Source: Vagococcus silagei
GTDB taxonomy: Bacteria; Bacillota; Bacilli; Lactobacillales; Vagococcaceae
Length of the DNA: 42,561 nucleotides
Reading direction: 5' to 3'
NCBI RefSeq assembly: GCF_004795745.1
Contig: NZ_SDGV01000018.1
Span: 68,634 to 111,194, forward strand
Made by a program: the position numbers and the translations under genes. This document shows positions 26,655 to 33,642 of this stretch, one piece after another (position 1 is the stretch's first letter; each line of letters begins with the position of its first letter). The notes beneath the pieces were generated by a model. The model saw nothing but the letters and a program-made list of their open reading frames with translations. It was not told where the DNA came from and ran no database searches.

Positions 26655-27413
26655 TTATCGCTCCTCTGTTAATAAGACTGTCATAGTCTCAGAAATTGTC
26701 GTTAAAAATTGCTCATTGGTTTGATTACCACGGTATAGTTGATTAAAAACTTGACCATCTTTAATGAATAGAACGCGATTCGCATGACTTGCAGCAACCG
26801 TACTGTGAGTTACCATTAAAATCGTTTGACCTTCTTGATTTAGTTGCTGGAATAAAGCCAAAAGTTGTGCTGAAGTTTTGGAGTCTAAAGCTCCCGTTGG
26901 TTCGTCAGCTAAGATAAGTTCCGGTTCTGTGATAATCGCGCGGGCAGCTGCGACTCTTTGTTGTTGCCCACCTGAAATTTCATATGGATATTTTTCAAGT
27001 AATTCAACTAAACCTAGTTTTGGTGCTAATGCGTCTAATCTTTTTTCCATCTCTACTAATGGCTTTTTAGCCAAAACAAGTGGTAAGAAGATATTATCTT
27101 TAACTGAAAAATTATCTAATAAGTTAAAATCTTGGAAGACAAAACCTAGATGATTACGACGGAAAATCGCAGCATCTTGTTCTTTGACTTGATTTAAATC
27201 TTGTCCATTCAGTTTAATCGAACCTGATGTCGGTTGATCAAGCGTTGCTAAAAGATTAAGCAAGGTACTTTTTCCTGAACCAGATTCACCCATAATTGCA
27301 ACATATTCGCCAGGTTCAACCGAAAAAGTAATTTCTTTTAAGGCATCAACTGATGTACCACCCAAACGAGTGTGATAAGTTTTCTTTATATTATTAACTT
27401 CTAAACGTTTCAT
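26655..27413 (-). CDS. BceA-type ABC transporter ATP-binding protein
   Basis: A 252-residue ATPase. Walker A is GESGSGKST, the ABC signature is SGGQQQRVAAARAI, Walker B is LILADEPTGALDS and the switch histidine is in MVTHS. Length and spacing fit the MacB/BceA class. The start at 27413 is chosen because GGAG lies 8 bases before it; the in-frame ATG at 27419 is only two bases away from that site. It is first of the bceAB pair and separated from bceRS by a terminator, so it has its own promoter, expected to be switched on by the BceR-type regulator. Confidence 0.92.
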   Translation of the reverse strand: MKRLEVNNIKKTYHTRLGGTSVDALKEITFSVEPGEYVAIMGESGSGKSTLLNLLATLDQPTSGSIKLNGQDLNQVKEQDAAIFRRNHLGFVFQDFNLLDNFSVKDNIFLPLVLAKKPLVEMEKRLDALAPKLGLVELLEKYPYEISGGQQQRVAAARAIITEPELILADEPTGALDSKTSAQLLALFQQLNQEGQTILMVTHSTVAASHANRVLFIKDGQVFNQLYRGNQTNEQFLTTISETMTVLLTEER

Positions 27414-27489
27414 TGTCATCGCTCCAGTTGTTTTTTGATAACTTAATGATACCTAACAAAAATAAAAATGCCTACTTACAATCAAAAAA

Positions 27490-27515
27490 GCAACCTTACA
27501 AAAATGTAAGATTGC
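27490..27515 (-). terminator. Terminator between bceS and bceA
   Basis: GCAACCTTACA (27490-27500) pairs with TGTAAGATTGC (27505-27515). As minus-strand RNA the single non-Watson-Crick position becomes a G-U pair and a T-run follows, so the hairpin is built to end the bceRS transcript rather than one from the other strand. Confidence 0.82.
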
Positions 27516-27521
27516 CATTAT

Positions 27522-28538
27522 TTACTCATCTCGATATTTGGTTTGACTAAAATCAATTTGGATTTTAGTTCCTTTGCCTACTTCAGAAAAGGCGGTCAAA
27601 CTTAGATCTAATTTACAACCAATCTCCTGACACAGATGGAGTCCTAAACCTGTTGCTTTTTTATCTTCACGACCATTAAATCCTGTATAACCTTTTTCAA
27701 AAATTCGCGGTAAGTCTTGTGCTAAAATCCCAATTCCTGTATCCTCAATGCTCAACCGCTCACCCACTAAACGAACGCTTACACCGCCCTTTTGTGTGTA
27801 CTTAATACTATTAAAAATAATTTGTTCCAACATAAAAGTAAGCCACTTCTCATCTGTTATCACTTCTTTTTCAAAGGGTTCAATTTTAACACTTAAATTT
27901 TTTTGAATAAAAAAGGTTGCATATTTCCGAATCACACTTTTCACGACTTCTCCAAGGTTAACTCGCGTAATCACAAAATCTGTTTCAACATGATTCAATT
28001 TTAAATAATGTAACATCATCCCTAAATAGTCATCTACCTTAAAAATTTCATTTTTCATTTGCGTTGTCAATTGTGTCTCAGATTGATTTTGAACTAATAA
28101 ATCCAGTGCAGCTAAAGGTGTTTTAATTTGATGAGTCCACATACTATAGTAATCAAATAAATATTGATTTTGCTGAGTCAATTCCGTGCGCATTTTTTCC
28201 TTATCCGCAACAGCTTCTAAGAATAATTGCTGATAATCTTGTACTAGTAATTTTCCTGGTTGTGGTAATTGTGACACTTGATCAAAATAATAACTTTTTT
28301 GATGTAAGAGAAACAACAATTTTTGATGTTCATGATACAATTTAATTCCATCATAAAATGACCATCCAACTAAAATTGTACTCGTGAAAAGACAAGCATC
28401 CATTAACAAAGCAATGGGCAACTTATACAAGTAAATCGTTAAAAATAAAACAAACCAAATTAAGATAAAAAGAATATACAGCATCTTTTGGTCTTTCAAA
28501 TAGCGCCAGACAAAACATATTTTACTTTCAGTCTTCAT
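27522..28538 (-). CDS. BceS-like intramembrane-sensing histidine kinase
   Basis: A 338-residue kinase with two N-terminal membrane helices (about 18-62) and almost no extracellular loop, the mark of intramembrane-sensing kinases that detect stress through a BceAB transporter rather than a ligand. The phosphoacceptor His is in MWTHQIKTPLAALDLL. The ATPase motifs are EQIIFNSIKYT (N box), IEDTGIGI (G1) and GLGLHLC (G2). It overlaps the regulator gene by 11 bases, so the two are coupled. Expected partner: the response regulator just upstream and the BceAB pair downstream. Confidence 0.9.
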   Translation of the reverse strand: MKTESKICFVWRYLKDQKMLYILFILIWFVLFLTIYLYKLPIALLMDACLFTSTILVGWSFYDGIKLYHEHQKLLFLLHQKSYYFDQVSQLPQPGKLLVQDYQQLFLEAVADKEKMRTELTQQNQYLFDYYSMWTHQIKTPLAALDLLVQNQSETQLTTQMKNEIFKVDDYLGMMLHYLKLNHVETDFVITRVNLGEVVKSVIRKYATFFIQKNLSVKIEPFEKEVITDEKWLTFMLEQIIFNSIKYTQKGGVSVRLVGERLSIEDTGIGILAQDLPRIFEKGYTGFNGREDKKATGLGLHLCQEIGCKLDLSLTAFSEVGKGTKIQIDFSQTKYRDE

Positions 28539-29217
28539 TTTGCGTCACCTCAAGTAAATAACCTCGACCTTTCACTGTCTGAATAACTTTATCCAAACCA
28601 ATGACTGATAATTTTTTACGTAAACGCGTCATATTTACCGACAGCGTGTTACCATCGACAAATTCATCACTTTCCCAGAGTTTAGCCATCAGTGCTTCGC
28701 GACTGACAATTTGACCTGCTCCTTGAAACAGTAATAACAATAATTTTGTTTCGTTTGGTGTTAAATCAACGGTTCCTTCTGAGCTGCGTATTTGATTTTC
28801 ATGAGCATCTAATTGATAGTCACCTACTGTTTCTAAATTAGACTGCCCAAACTGATAACTTCTCCTAAGTAGTGCTTGAATCTTAGCAATTAAGACTGAG
28901 AAATCAAAAGGTTTTGCAATAAAATCATCAGCCCCCATATTCATCGCCATAACCATATTCATATTTTCATCTGCTGACGATAAAAAAATAATGGGTACTT
29001 CCGATGATTTACGGATTGTTTGACACCAATAGAAGCCATTAAAAAAGGGTAAATAAATATCTAATAAAACAAGTTCTGCTTCAAAGATAAGCATCTCTTG
29101 TTCAACATTTTGGAAATCTTGAACGATTTGACATGTAAACCCCCACTGGGTTAAATGAGTCTCTAAAGATTGCGCAATTGATGCGTCATCTTCGACAATA
29201 AATATTCGCTTCGTCAT
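28528..29217 (-). CDS. BceR-like response regulator (OmpR/PhoB type)
   Basis: A 229-residue regulator. The receiver domain has the acidic pair EDD at 9-11, phosphoacceptor Asp in LVLLDIYLPFFNG (about 53) and Lys in DFIAKPFD (about 102). The C-terminal winged helix spans about 130-225 (LTPNETKLLLLLFQ, LSVNMTRLRKKL, VKGRGYLLEV). Phosphorylated by the adjacent kinase, it should activate bceAB and possibly nearby targets such as the duplicated RNA-like units upstream; the latter is speculation from position. Confidence 0.92.
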   Translation of the reverse strand: MTKRIFIVEDDASIAQSLETHLTQWGFTCQIVQDFQNVEQEMLIFEAELVLLDIYLPFFNGFYWCQTIRKSSEVPIIFLSSADENMNMVMAMNMGADDFIAKPFDFSVLIAKIQALLRRSYQFGQSNLETVGDYQLDAHENQIRSSEGTVDLTPNETKLLLLLFQGAGQIVSREALMAKLWESDEFVDGNTLSVNMTRLRKKLSVIGLDKVIQTVKGRGYLLEVTQNED

Positions 29218-29247
29218 CTCTTCGCCTCATTTCTATTTCTTTATTTA

Positions 29248-29253
29248 ACTATA
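29248..29253 (-). promoter_or_regulatory. Candidate extended -10 for bceRS
   Basis: On the minus strand TGGTATAGT gives a TGn-extended -10 (TATAGT at 29253-29248), about 31 bases before the bceR start. No good -35 is visible, which is usual for extended -10 promoters. Confidence 0.4.
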
Positions 29254-29278
29254 CCAAGTTCAAAGAAAAATAGAAATT

Positions 29279-29433
29279 AAAAAAACAAGATACCGCATCC
29301 CCCCAGCGTGATATCTTGTTTAACTTGTATGTTACTCGATTAATAGGCCATCGCCCTTCCCCATCTCTTACTATACAGCTTTTTGAGCTTGGAAAATCTT
29401 GATGTTTGTCCGATTTCGCGACAATTTAGGAAC
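29279..29433 (-). ncRNA. Duplicated small-RNA-like unit, copy A
   Basis: Read on the minus strand the unit contains an inverted repeat TTGTC...GACAA (29424-29406), a -10-like TATAGT (29375-29370), a G-rich stretch GATGGGGAAGGGCGATGG, and a hairpin (29285-29295 with 29308-29319) with a six-G loop followed by seven T, which looks like an intrinsic terminator. The predicted transcript is about 85 bases. A ten-codon frame (MGKGDGLLIE) starts just after the -10 but may be chance. If the other strand is transcribed instead, the same segments give C-rich loops like those of mRNA-binding sRNAs, but no terminator is visible there. I could not match it to a named RNA. Confidence 0.5.
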
Positions 29434-29454
29434 ATGATATAGTTTTTAAAATAG

Positions 29455-29610
29455 AAAAAAACAAGATATCATCATCCCCCCAACGTGATATCTTGTTTAA
29501 CTTGTATGTTACTCGATTAATAGGCCATCGCCCTTCCCCATCTCTTACTATACGGCTTTTTGAGCTTGGAAAATCTTGATGTTTGTCCGATTTCGCGACA
29601 ATTTAGGAAC
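29455..29610 (-). ncRNA. Duplicated small-RNA-like unit, copy B
   Basis: About 150 bases nearly identical to copy A and offset by about 176 bases. It differs by one base near the -10 (AGCT to GGCT), and by a few changes and a one-base indel in the terminator hairpin. Those changes keep pairing: a G-U in copy A becomes A-U in B, and an A-C mismatch in A becomes a pair in B. Identity stops abruptly at 29433/29610 and at the T-run, so the duplicated unit spans exactly putative control region through terminator. Confidence 0.5.
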
Positions 29611-29710
29611 TTCAGTGGATTGGAAAAATGCTAACTTGATGTCTGCCTTTTTTAGATGATTTGGATTTGAGTGACTGATAGCTCGATTGGGTACTAAGCT
29701 GGGATTAACG

Positions 29711-29822
29711 GGATTTTGGGAGCAGAGGTTCGGTCACAAGCCAATCTTACGATTAAATAAAAAACCAATTTATTCGTAAGCTCGTCTTGCGACTCACCTC
29801 TAAACGCTCCAAAAATCACCTT
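29711..29822 (-). repeat. Long imperfect hairpin repeat, unit H1
   Basis: On the minus strand the unit begins AAGGTGATTTTTGGAGCG and ends CTCCCAAAATCC. Arms pair as GATTTTTGGAGC with GCTCCCAAAATC, AGAGGT (29724-29729) with ACCTCT (29796-29801), GTCACAAG (29733-29740) with CTTGCGAC (29786-29793, one mismatch) and CTTACGA (29746-29752) with TCGTAAG (29774-29780). The loop region contains TTGGTTTTTT. It lies exactly 120 bases from H2. Confidence 0.75.
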
Positions 29823-29830
29823 GTTTTACA

Positions 29831-29942
29831 GGATTTTGGGAGCATGGGTTCAGCAACAAGCTCATCCTGGTAATAAATCAAAAACCGATTTTTTCTCAGG
29901 CTCATCTTGTTGTTCACCCATAAACGCTCCAAAAATCACCTT
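29831..29942 (-). repeat. Long imperfect hairpin repeat, unit H2
   Basis: Same ends and centre as H1, but the arms differ and still pair: ATGGGT (29844-29849) with ACCCAT (29916-29921), CAACAAG (29854-29860) with CTTGTTG (29906-29912), CCTG (29866-29869) with CAGG (29897-29900). The centre reads ATCGGTTTTTGAT on the minus strand. The compensating changes relative to H1 show that the fold itself has been kept. Confidence 0.75.
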
Positions 29943-29960
29943 CAGCTCTGCGCCACCTTT

Positions 29961-30080
29961 ATTCACGGAGCTCTGAAAGCTGGAGTTCAGCATTAAGCTA
30001 ATCGTCTGATTCTGACACAAACCGTCAGTATCATACGCTTAGCTTACTCCTCACTCCAAACCGCTTTCTGCGCCACCTTT
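29961..30080 (-). repeat. Long imperfect hairpin repeat, unit H3, overlapping the kinase 3' end
   Basis: Arms: GAAAGC (29975-29980) with GCTTTC (30063-30068), GGAGT (29982-29986) with ACTCC (30053-30057), TAAGCTAA (29994-30001) with TTAGCTTA (30039-30046), TGAC (30013-30016) with GTCA (30024-30027). The 15-base sequence TCTGCGCCACCTTTA occurs at both boundaries, 120 bases apart (29947-29961 region and 30067-30081). The kinase stop codon (30044-30046) is inside one arm. Confidence 0.72.
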
Positions 30081-31720
30081 AGTTTCTGCATGATGTTTTG
30101 GTTTTCGCCGAATAGTTTTACGAGGTCTTGGTAGATTTCATATAGTTTATCGTATGTTGTTGCTGATTTTTCGTGATGTTTGTAGGTTTCTAAATACTCA
30201 TCTAATTTCATTTCGTGTGCGACTTGGTGTAGGGTTAGGCTTGGATCGGTCGCTAAGATTGAGAAGATTGCGGCTCCTTTTGCTCCGGTTTCTAACTCAT
30301 TTGAAATTGCGATTGGTTTCTTTAATACATCGGCATAGATTTGATTAAGTAACTTATTTTTATGTGGTAAGCCGCCACAAAAGACAAGTTGAGCGACCGC
30401 AACACCATTTTCTTCAAAATTCTCAATAATCATTCGTTTTCCAAATGCGGTTGCTTCAATTAAAGCACGATAGATTTCTTCTGGTTTTGTTTGTAAGGTC
30501 AGCCCAACAATTAAACCTGTTAAATCTGCATTCATAATCGGGGTACGGCTACCATTCCACCAATCTAAGGCTACTAAACCTGACTCACCTGGAGCTAATG
30601 GTGTTGCCAGCTCTTCTAAGTATTGATAAATCGACATATTTTTACTACGAGCTTTGACAAAATAATCTTCTGGAACTTGTGTGTCCACAAACCAACTAAA
30701 GATATCGCCAACAGCATTTTGTCCTGTTTCATAAGCGTGAAAGCCTCTAACAGCACCATCTTTAACTAAACCGGCTGTCCCTCTAATTAAATCCGTTTCC
30801 CTTGATAAAAGAATATCACAACTTGAGGTGCCAATAATATTTAACATTGTATTTGATTGTGCGACTCCTGTTGAAGCAACACAAACATGTGCATCAATAT
30901 TATTAACTGCCACGACAACTTTTGAAGATAGCCCCAATTCTTGAGCGAATTCTGGTGTTATAAAGCCTGCAGCTGTCCCTAAATCATAGACTTCAGTCGC
31001 CAGTTTATCAGCCACGACTGTTTCAAATTCCGGGTGAACAGCTTTAAAATAATCTGTTGATGGATAGCCACCTAAATGTTCTTGATACATTGCTTTATAT
31101 CCGGCACAAGATTTACTACGACGTTCTTCACCTGTCAATTGCCAAACTAACCAATCACCAGCTTCGATAAAGCGGTCCATCTCATGATAAAGCTCTGGAT
31201 CTTCTTCAAGTATCTGTAATAATTTAGGAAACAACCATTCTGACGAGATAGCTTCACCATAATATGGGAACCAAGCTTCTTGCCGTTCACGTGCTACCTC
31301 GTTAATACGATTCGCTTGTTTTTGTGCCGCATGATGTTTCCACAACTTAACCCACGCATGAGGATGATCTTTATAGCTTTCTTTCTTTAAAATAGGTTGC
31401 CCTAATTTATCCACTGGGAGTACGGTACAACAAGTAAAATCAACACCAATACTCTCGATATTTTCAACAACGATATCAACATCAACTGCTTGCCTCACCA
31501 AACTTTTAACGACTGTTTTAAGTCCCGTCAAATAATCATCAGTATGTTGCAGACACCAATCAGTGCCTAATTTTTGTGTCGTTTCTGGCAGATAATCAGT
31601 AATGACACCATGTGGATAAGCAAAAGTATCAGATGCCACAACTTCGCCTTTCTTTGTATCGATCAACACACCTCGGACTGAAAGTGTGCCATAGTCTAAG
31701 CCAATTGCATATTTCGTCAT
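30044..31720 (-). CDS. FGGY sugar kinase, ribulokinase (AraB) type
   Basis: A 558-residue FGGY kinase. The N-terminal ATPase motif is GLDYGTLSVRGVLIDT. AraB-like segments follow: GVDFTCCTVLPVD, HAWVKLWKHHAAQKQANRIN, YGEAISSEWLFPKLLQILEE, and GGLPHKNKLLNQIYADV near the C-terminus. Its length and sequence fit ribulokinase rather than fuculokinase. It is the last gene of the fucose operon, which already has a rhamnulokinase-like kinase. Because fucose isomerase also converts D-arabinose to D-ribulose, a ribulokinase here could serve D-arabinose use (inference). AAAGGAG precedes the ATG. The last ten or so residues (VAQKAVWSEE) are encoded within hairpin unit H3. Confidence 0.85.
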   Translation of the reverse strand: MTKYAIGLDYGTLSVRGVLIDTKKGEVVASDTFAYPHGVITDYLPETTQKLGTDWCLQHTDDYLTGLKTVVKSLVRQAVDVDIVVENIESIGVDFTCCTVLPVDKLGQPILKKESYKDHPHAWVKLWKHHAAQKQANRINEVARERQEAWFPYYGEAISSEWLFPKLLQILEEDPELYHEMDRFIEAGDWLVWQLTGEERRSKSCAGYKAMYQEHLGGYPSTDYFKAVHPEFETVVADKLATEVYDLGTAAGFITPEFAQELGLSSKVVVAVNNIDAHVCVASTGVAQSNTMLNIIGTSSCDILLSRETDLIRGTAGLVKDGAVRGFHAYETGQNAVGDIFSWFVDTQVPEDYFVKARSKNMSIYQYLEELATPLAPGESGLVALDWWNGSRTPIMNADLTGLIVGLTLQTKPEEIYRALIEATAFGKRMIIENFEENGVAVAQLVFCGGLPHKNKLLNQIYADVLKKPIAISNELETGAKGAAIFSILATDPSLTLHQVAHEMKLDEYLETYKHHEKSATTYDKLYEIYQDLVKLFGENQNIMQKLKVAQKAVWSEE

Positions 31721-31743
31721 ATTTTTCTCCTTTAATTTGAAAG

Positions 31744-31781
31744 AAAGTCTAAGAAATGCTAGGGAACATTTCTTAGACTTT
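31744..31781. other. Intercistronic 15-bp hairpin between fucI and the ribulokinase gene
   Basis: AAAGTCTAAGAAATG (31744-31758) pairs perfectly with CATTTCTTAGACTTT (31767-31781) around an eight-base loop. On the minus strand no real T-run follows, so it is more likely an mRNA-stabilising or partial-termination element lowering ribulokinase output than a full terminator. Confidence 0.7.
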
Positions 31782-31794
31782 ACTCTTTTATTCT

Positions 31795-33582
31795 TTATTT
31801 ATATAGTGGTCCGAATGTTTCGCAGGCTTTAAAATCAACATACTCTTGATCTTTTGTACCAAAGCCAGTGAAAGCATGTGGTCGGAAAATACGTTCTTTT
31901 GGAATATTGTGAAGGGCTACTGGTATTCTTAACATACTTGCTAAAGTTAAGACTTCATCCCCAATATGACCATGGACAGTTGCACCATGATTAGCGCCCC
32001 AATTGTCCATTACGGTATAGACATCTTCAAACCCTGGCATGCCTACGCGTGGTGCAAACCAAGTTGTTGGCCATGTGCGGTCCGTACGTTTATCTAAGAT
32101 ATTATGAATGTCATCATCTAAGACACATGTGTAACCTTCTGCCACTTGTAGTGTTGGCCCAACGCCATCCACAATATTGACACGAATCATCGTGACAGGC
32201 ATTTCAACATCTGTATAGAAGTGAGAAGAGAATCCACCACCACGGAAATATTCGTAGTTTGCACGACACCAATCTGTTTTATCTAAACAAGCTTGAATAT
32301 CGCCATCTGTCATTTCCCAGAATGCTTTCATTGTTGGCTGGCCTGCTTCATCTTTAACCGCTCCACTCCAATCAAGTGCTGAAGCACCTGAATTGATTAA
32401 ATGAAGGATGCCATTTTCAGCTTTACCTGTTAATTTTTTACCTGTCACACGTTCAACTGATTCAGGACCCCAATATGTTCTCACATCAGAGAAGATTGGT
32501 GACTTATTCGTTAATAATGTTCCGAAGAGCATTGAAACAGCATTCAACGTGTCATTTTCAGTCGCAAAAGCTGTCACTGGACGGGCACCACTCCAGTCAA
32601 ATGTTGACGCCATGATAGCTTCAGTGAAGTCACCATTCGGTAACCAGTCTGTCCATTGACGTTGTCCTTGGAAACCACCAGAAATTGCATTACGTCCGCG
32701 CGCTTCTTCATGCCAACCTAAATCTTTTAAGTTTTCGTTTCCGAAAAGAATGTCGCGAATAACTAAAGCTTGTTTCGCAATAAATTCCCAATCTTCATTG
32801 GCAGGTACAACTTTTGATTTGGTAATAATTTCAGGGAAATCTTTACCCGCATTTGGATCAAGTCCTTCTTTACAGTGATCTTTAATCCATTGCAATGCTA
32901 TTTCATATTCTTTTGGATCATAAATTTCTAAGGTAATACGACGTAGAATTTCTGTCATGTCCACATATTCTAAAGTCATACCTAAATATTTTGTGAACAA
33001 TTGACTATCCGCTTGCGAACCTGCGATTCCCATACAAGATGAGCCTAAGTTCACGTAAGATTTACCTTTCATTTGACCAACTGCGAAAACGCCTTTGGCA
33101 AATGAAAGAATTTTTTGTTTTACATCTTCTGGAATGCTATTGTCATCTAATTCTTGAACTTCTTTACCATAAATTTTAAAAGCTGGATAACCTTTTTGAG
33201 CATAACCTGCCATTGCAGCAGCAAGATAGACCGCACCTGGTCGTTCTGTACCGTTAAAGCCCCAAATTGCTTTAATCGTTTGATTATTTAAATCTAGTGT
33301 TTCTGTTCCGTAACACCAACTTGGTGTCACAGAAAGCGTACCGATAATATTTTCACCTAAAAATTGATTGTCTACTTCACCAGCATCTCCACGTCCACCA
33401 ATTGTGCGATCAGCAATCACACATTGTACAGGTGTTCCGTCAGCATAATGTAAGGATGATTCAATCAGCTCTTTGGCAGCTACTGCCATTGCCATTGTTT
33501 TTTCTTCTAAACTTTCTCGCACGCCGCCTTGACGTCCATCAATCACTGGTCGAATGCCTAATTTTGGATAATTGATTGCCAT
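31795..33582 (-). CDS. fucI: L-fucose isomerase
   Basis: Converts L-fucose to L-fuculose (and, in this family, D-arabinose to D-ribulose) with Mn2+. The 595 residues match the usual length. Conserved segments: MAINYPKLGIRPVIDGRQGG at the N-terminus, YVNLGSSCMGIAGSQAD, the metal-site Asp in ATENDTLNAVSMLFG, and the catalytic-site His in ANHGATVHGHIGDEV. AAGGAG precedes the ATG. It lies between the transporter's binding-protein gene and the second kinase. Confidence 0.96.
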   Translation of the reverse strand: MAINYPKLGIRPVIDGRQGGVRESLEEKTMAMAVAAKELIESSLHYADGTPVQCVIADRTIGGRGDAGEVDNQFLGENIIGTLSVTPSWCYGTETLDLNNQTIKAIWGFNGTERPGAVYLAAAMAGYAQKGYPAFKIYGKEVQELDDNSIPEDVKQKILSFAKGVFAVGQMKGKSYVNLGSSCMGIAGSQADSQLFTKYLGMTLEYVDMTEILRRITLEIYDPKEYEIALQWIKDHCKEGLDPNAGKDFPEIITKSKVVPANEDWEFIAKQALVIRDILFGNENLKDLGWHEEARGRNAISGGFQGQRQWTDWLPNGDFTEAIMASTFDWSGARPVTAFATENDTLNAVSMLFGTLLTNKSPIFSDVRTYWGPESVERVTGKKLTGKAENGILHLINSGASALDWSGAVKDEAGQPTMKAFWEMTDGDIQACLDKTDWCRANYEYFRGGGFSSHFYTDVEMPVTMIRVNIVDGVGPTLQVAEGYTCVLDDDIHNILDKRTDRTWPTTWFAPRVGMPGFEDVYTVMDNWGANHGATVHGHIGDEVLTLASMLRIPVALHNIPKERIFRPHAFTGFGTKDQEYVDFKACETFGPLYK

Positions 33583-33642
33583 TCTCTTGTTCGCTCCTTC
33601 AAATTTATAATTGATAATTTATGCTTGATTATTTATAAATGA

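Noticed and set aside
29338-29370. Ten-codon frame MGKGDGLLIE as a toxin or leader peptide in the duplicated units
   Set aside because: It is identical in both copies only because the DNA is; no ribosome-binding site precedes it and it lacks the hydrophobic core of type I toxins.
29711-30080. Hairpin array as integron attC sites or a cassette array
   Set aside because: The units are imperfect palindromes with variable arms, as attC sites are, but there are no genes between them, no intI and no typical core-site sequence at their ends.
29711-30080. CRISPR array
   Set aside because: The period is regular at 120 bases, but there are no short identical repeats with unique spacers, and no cas gene is present.
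30044-31720. Calling the terminal fucose-operon kinase fucK
   Set aside because: Segments such as KLWKHHAAQKQANRIN and ISSEWLFPKLL are characteristic of ribulokinase (AraB), and another kinase fits fuculose better by position.
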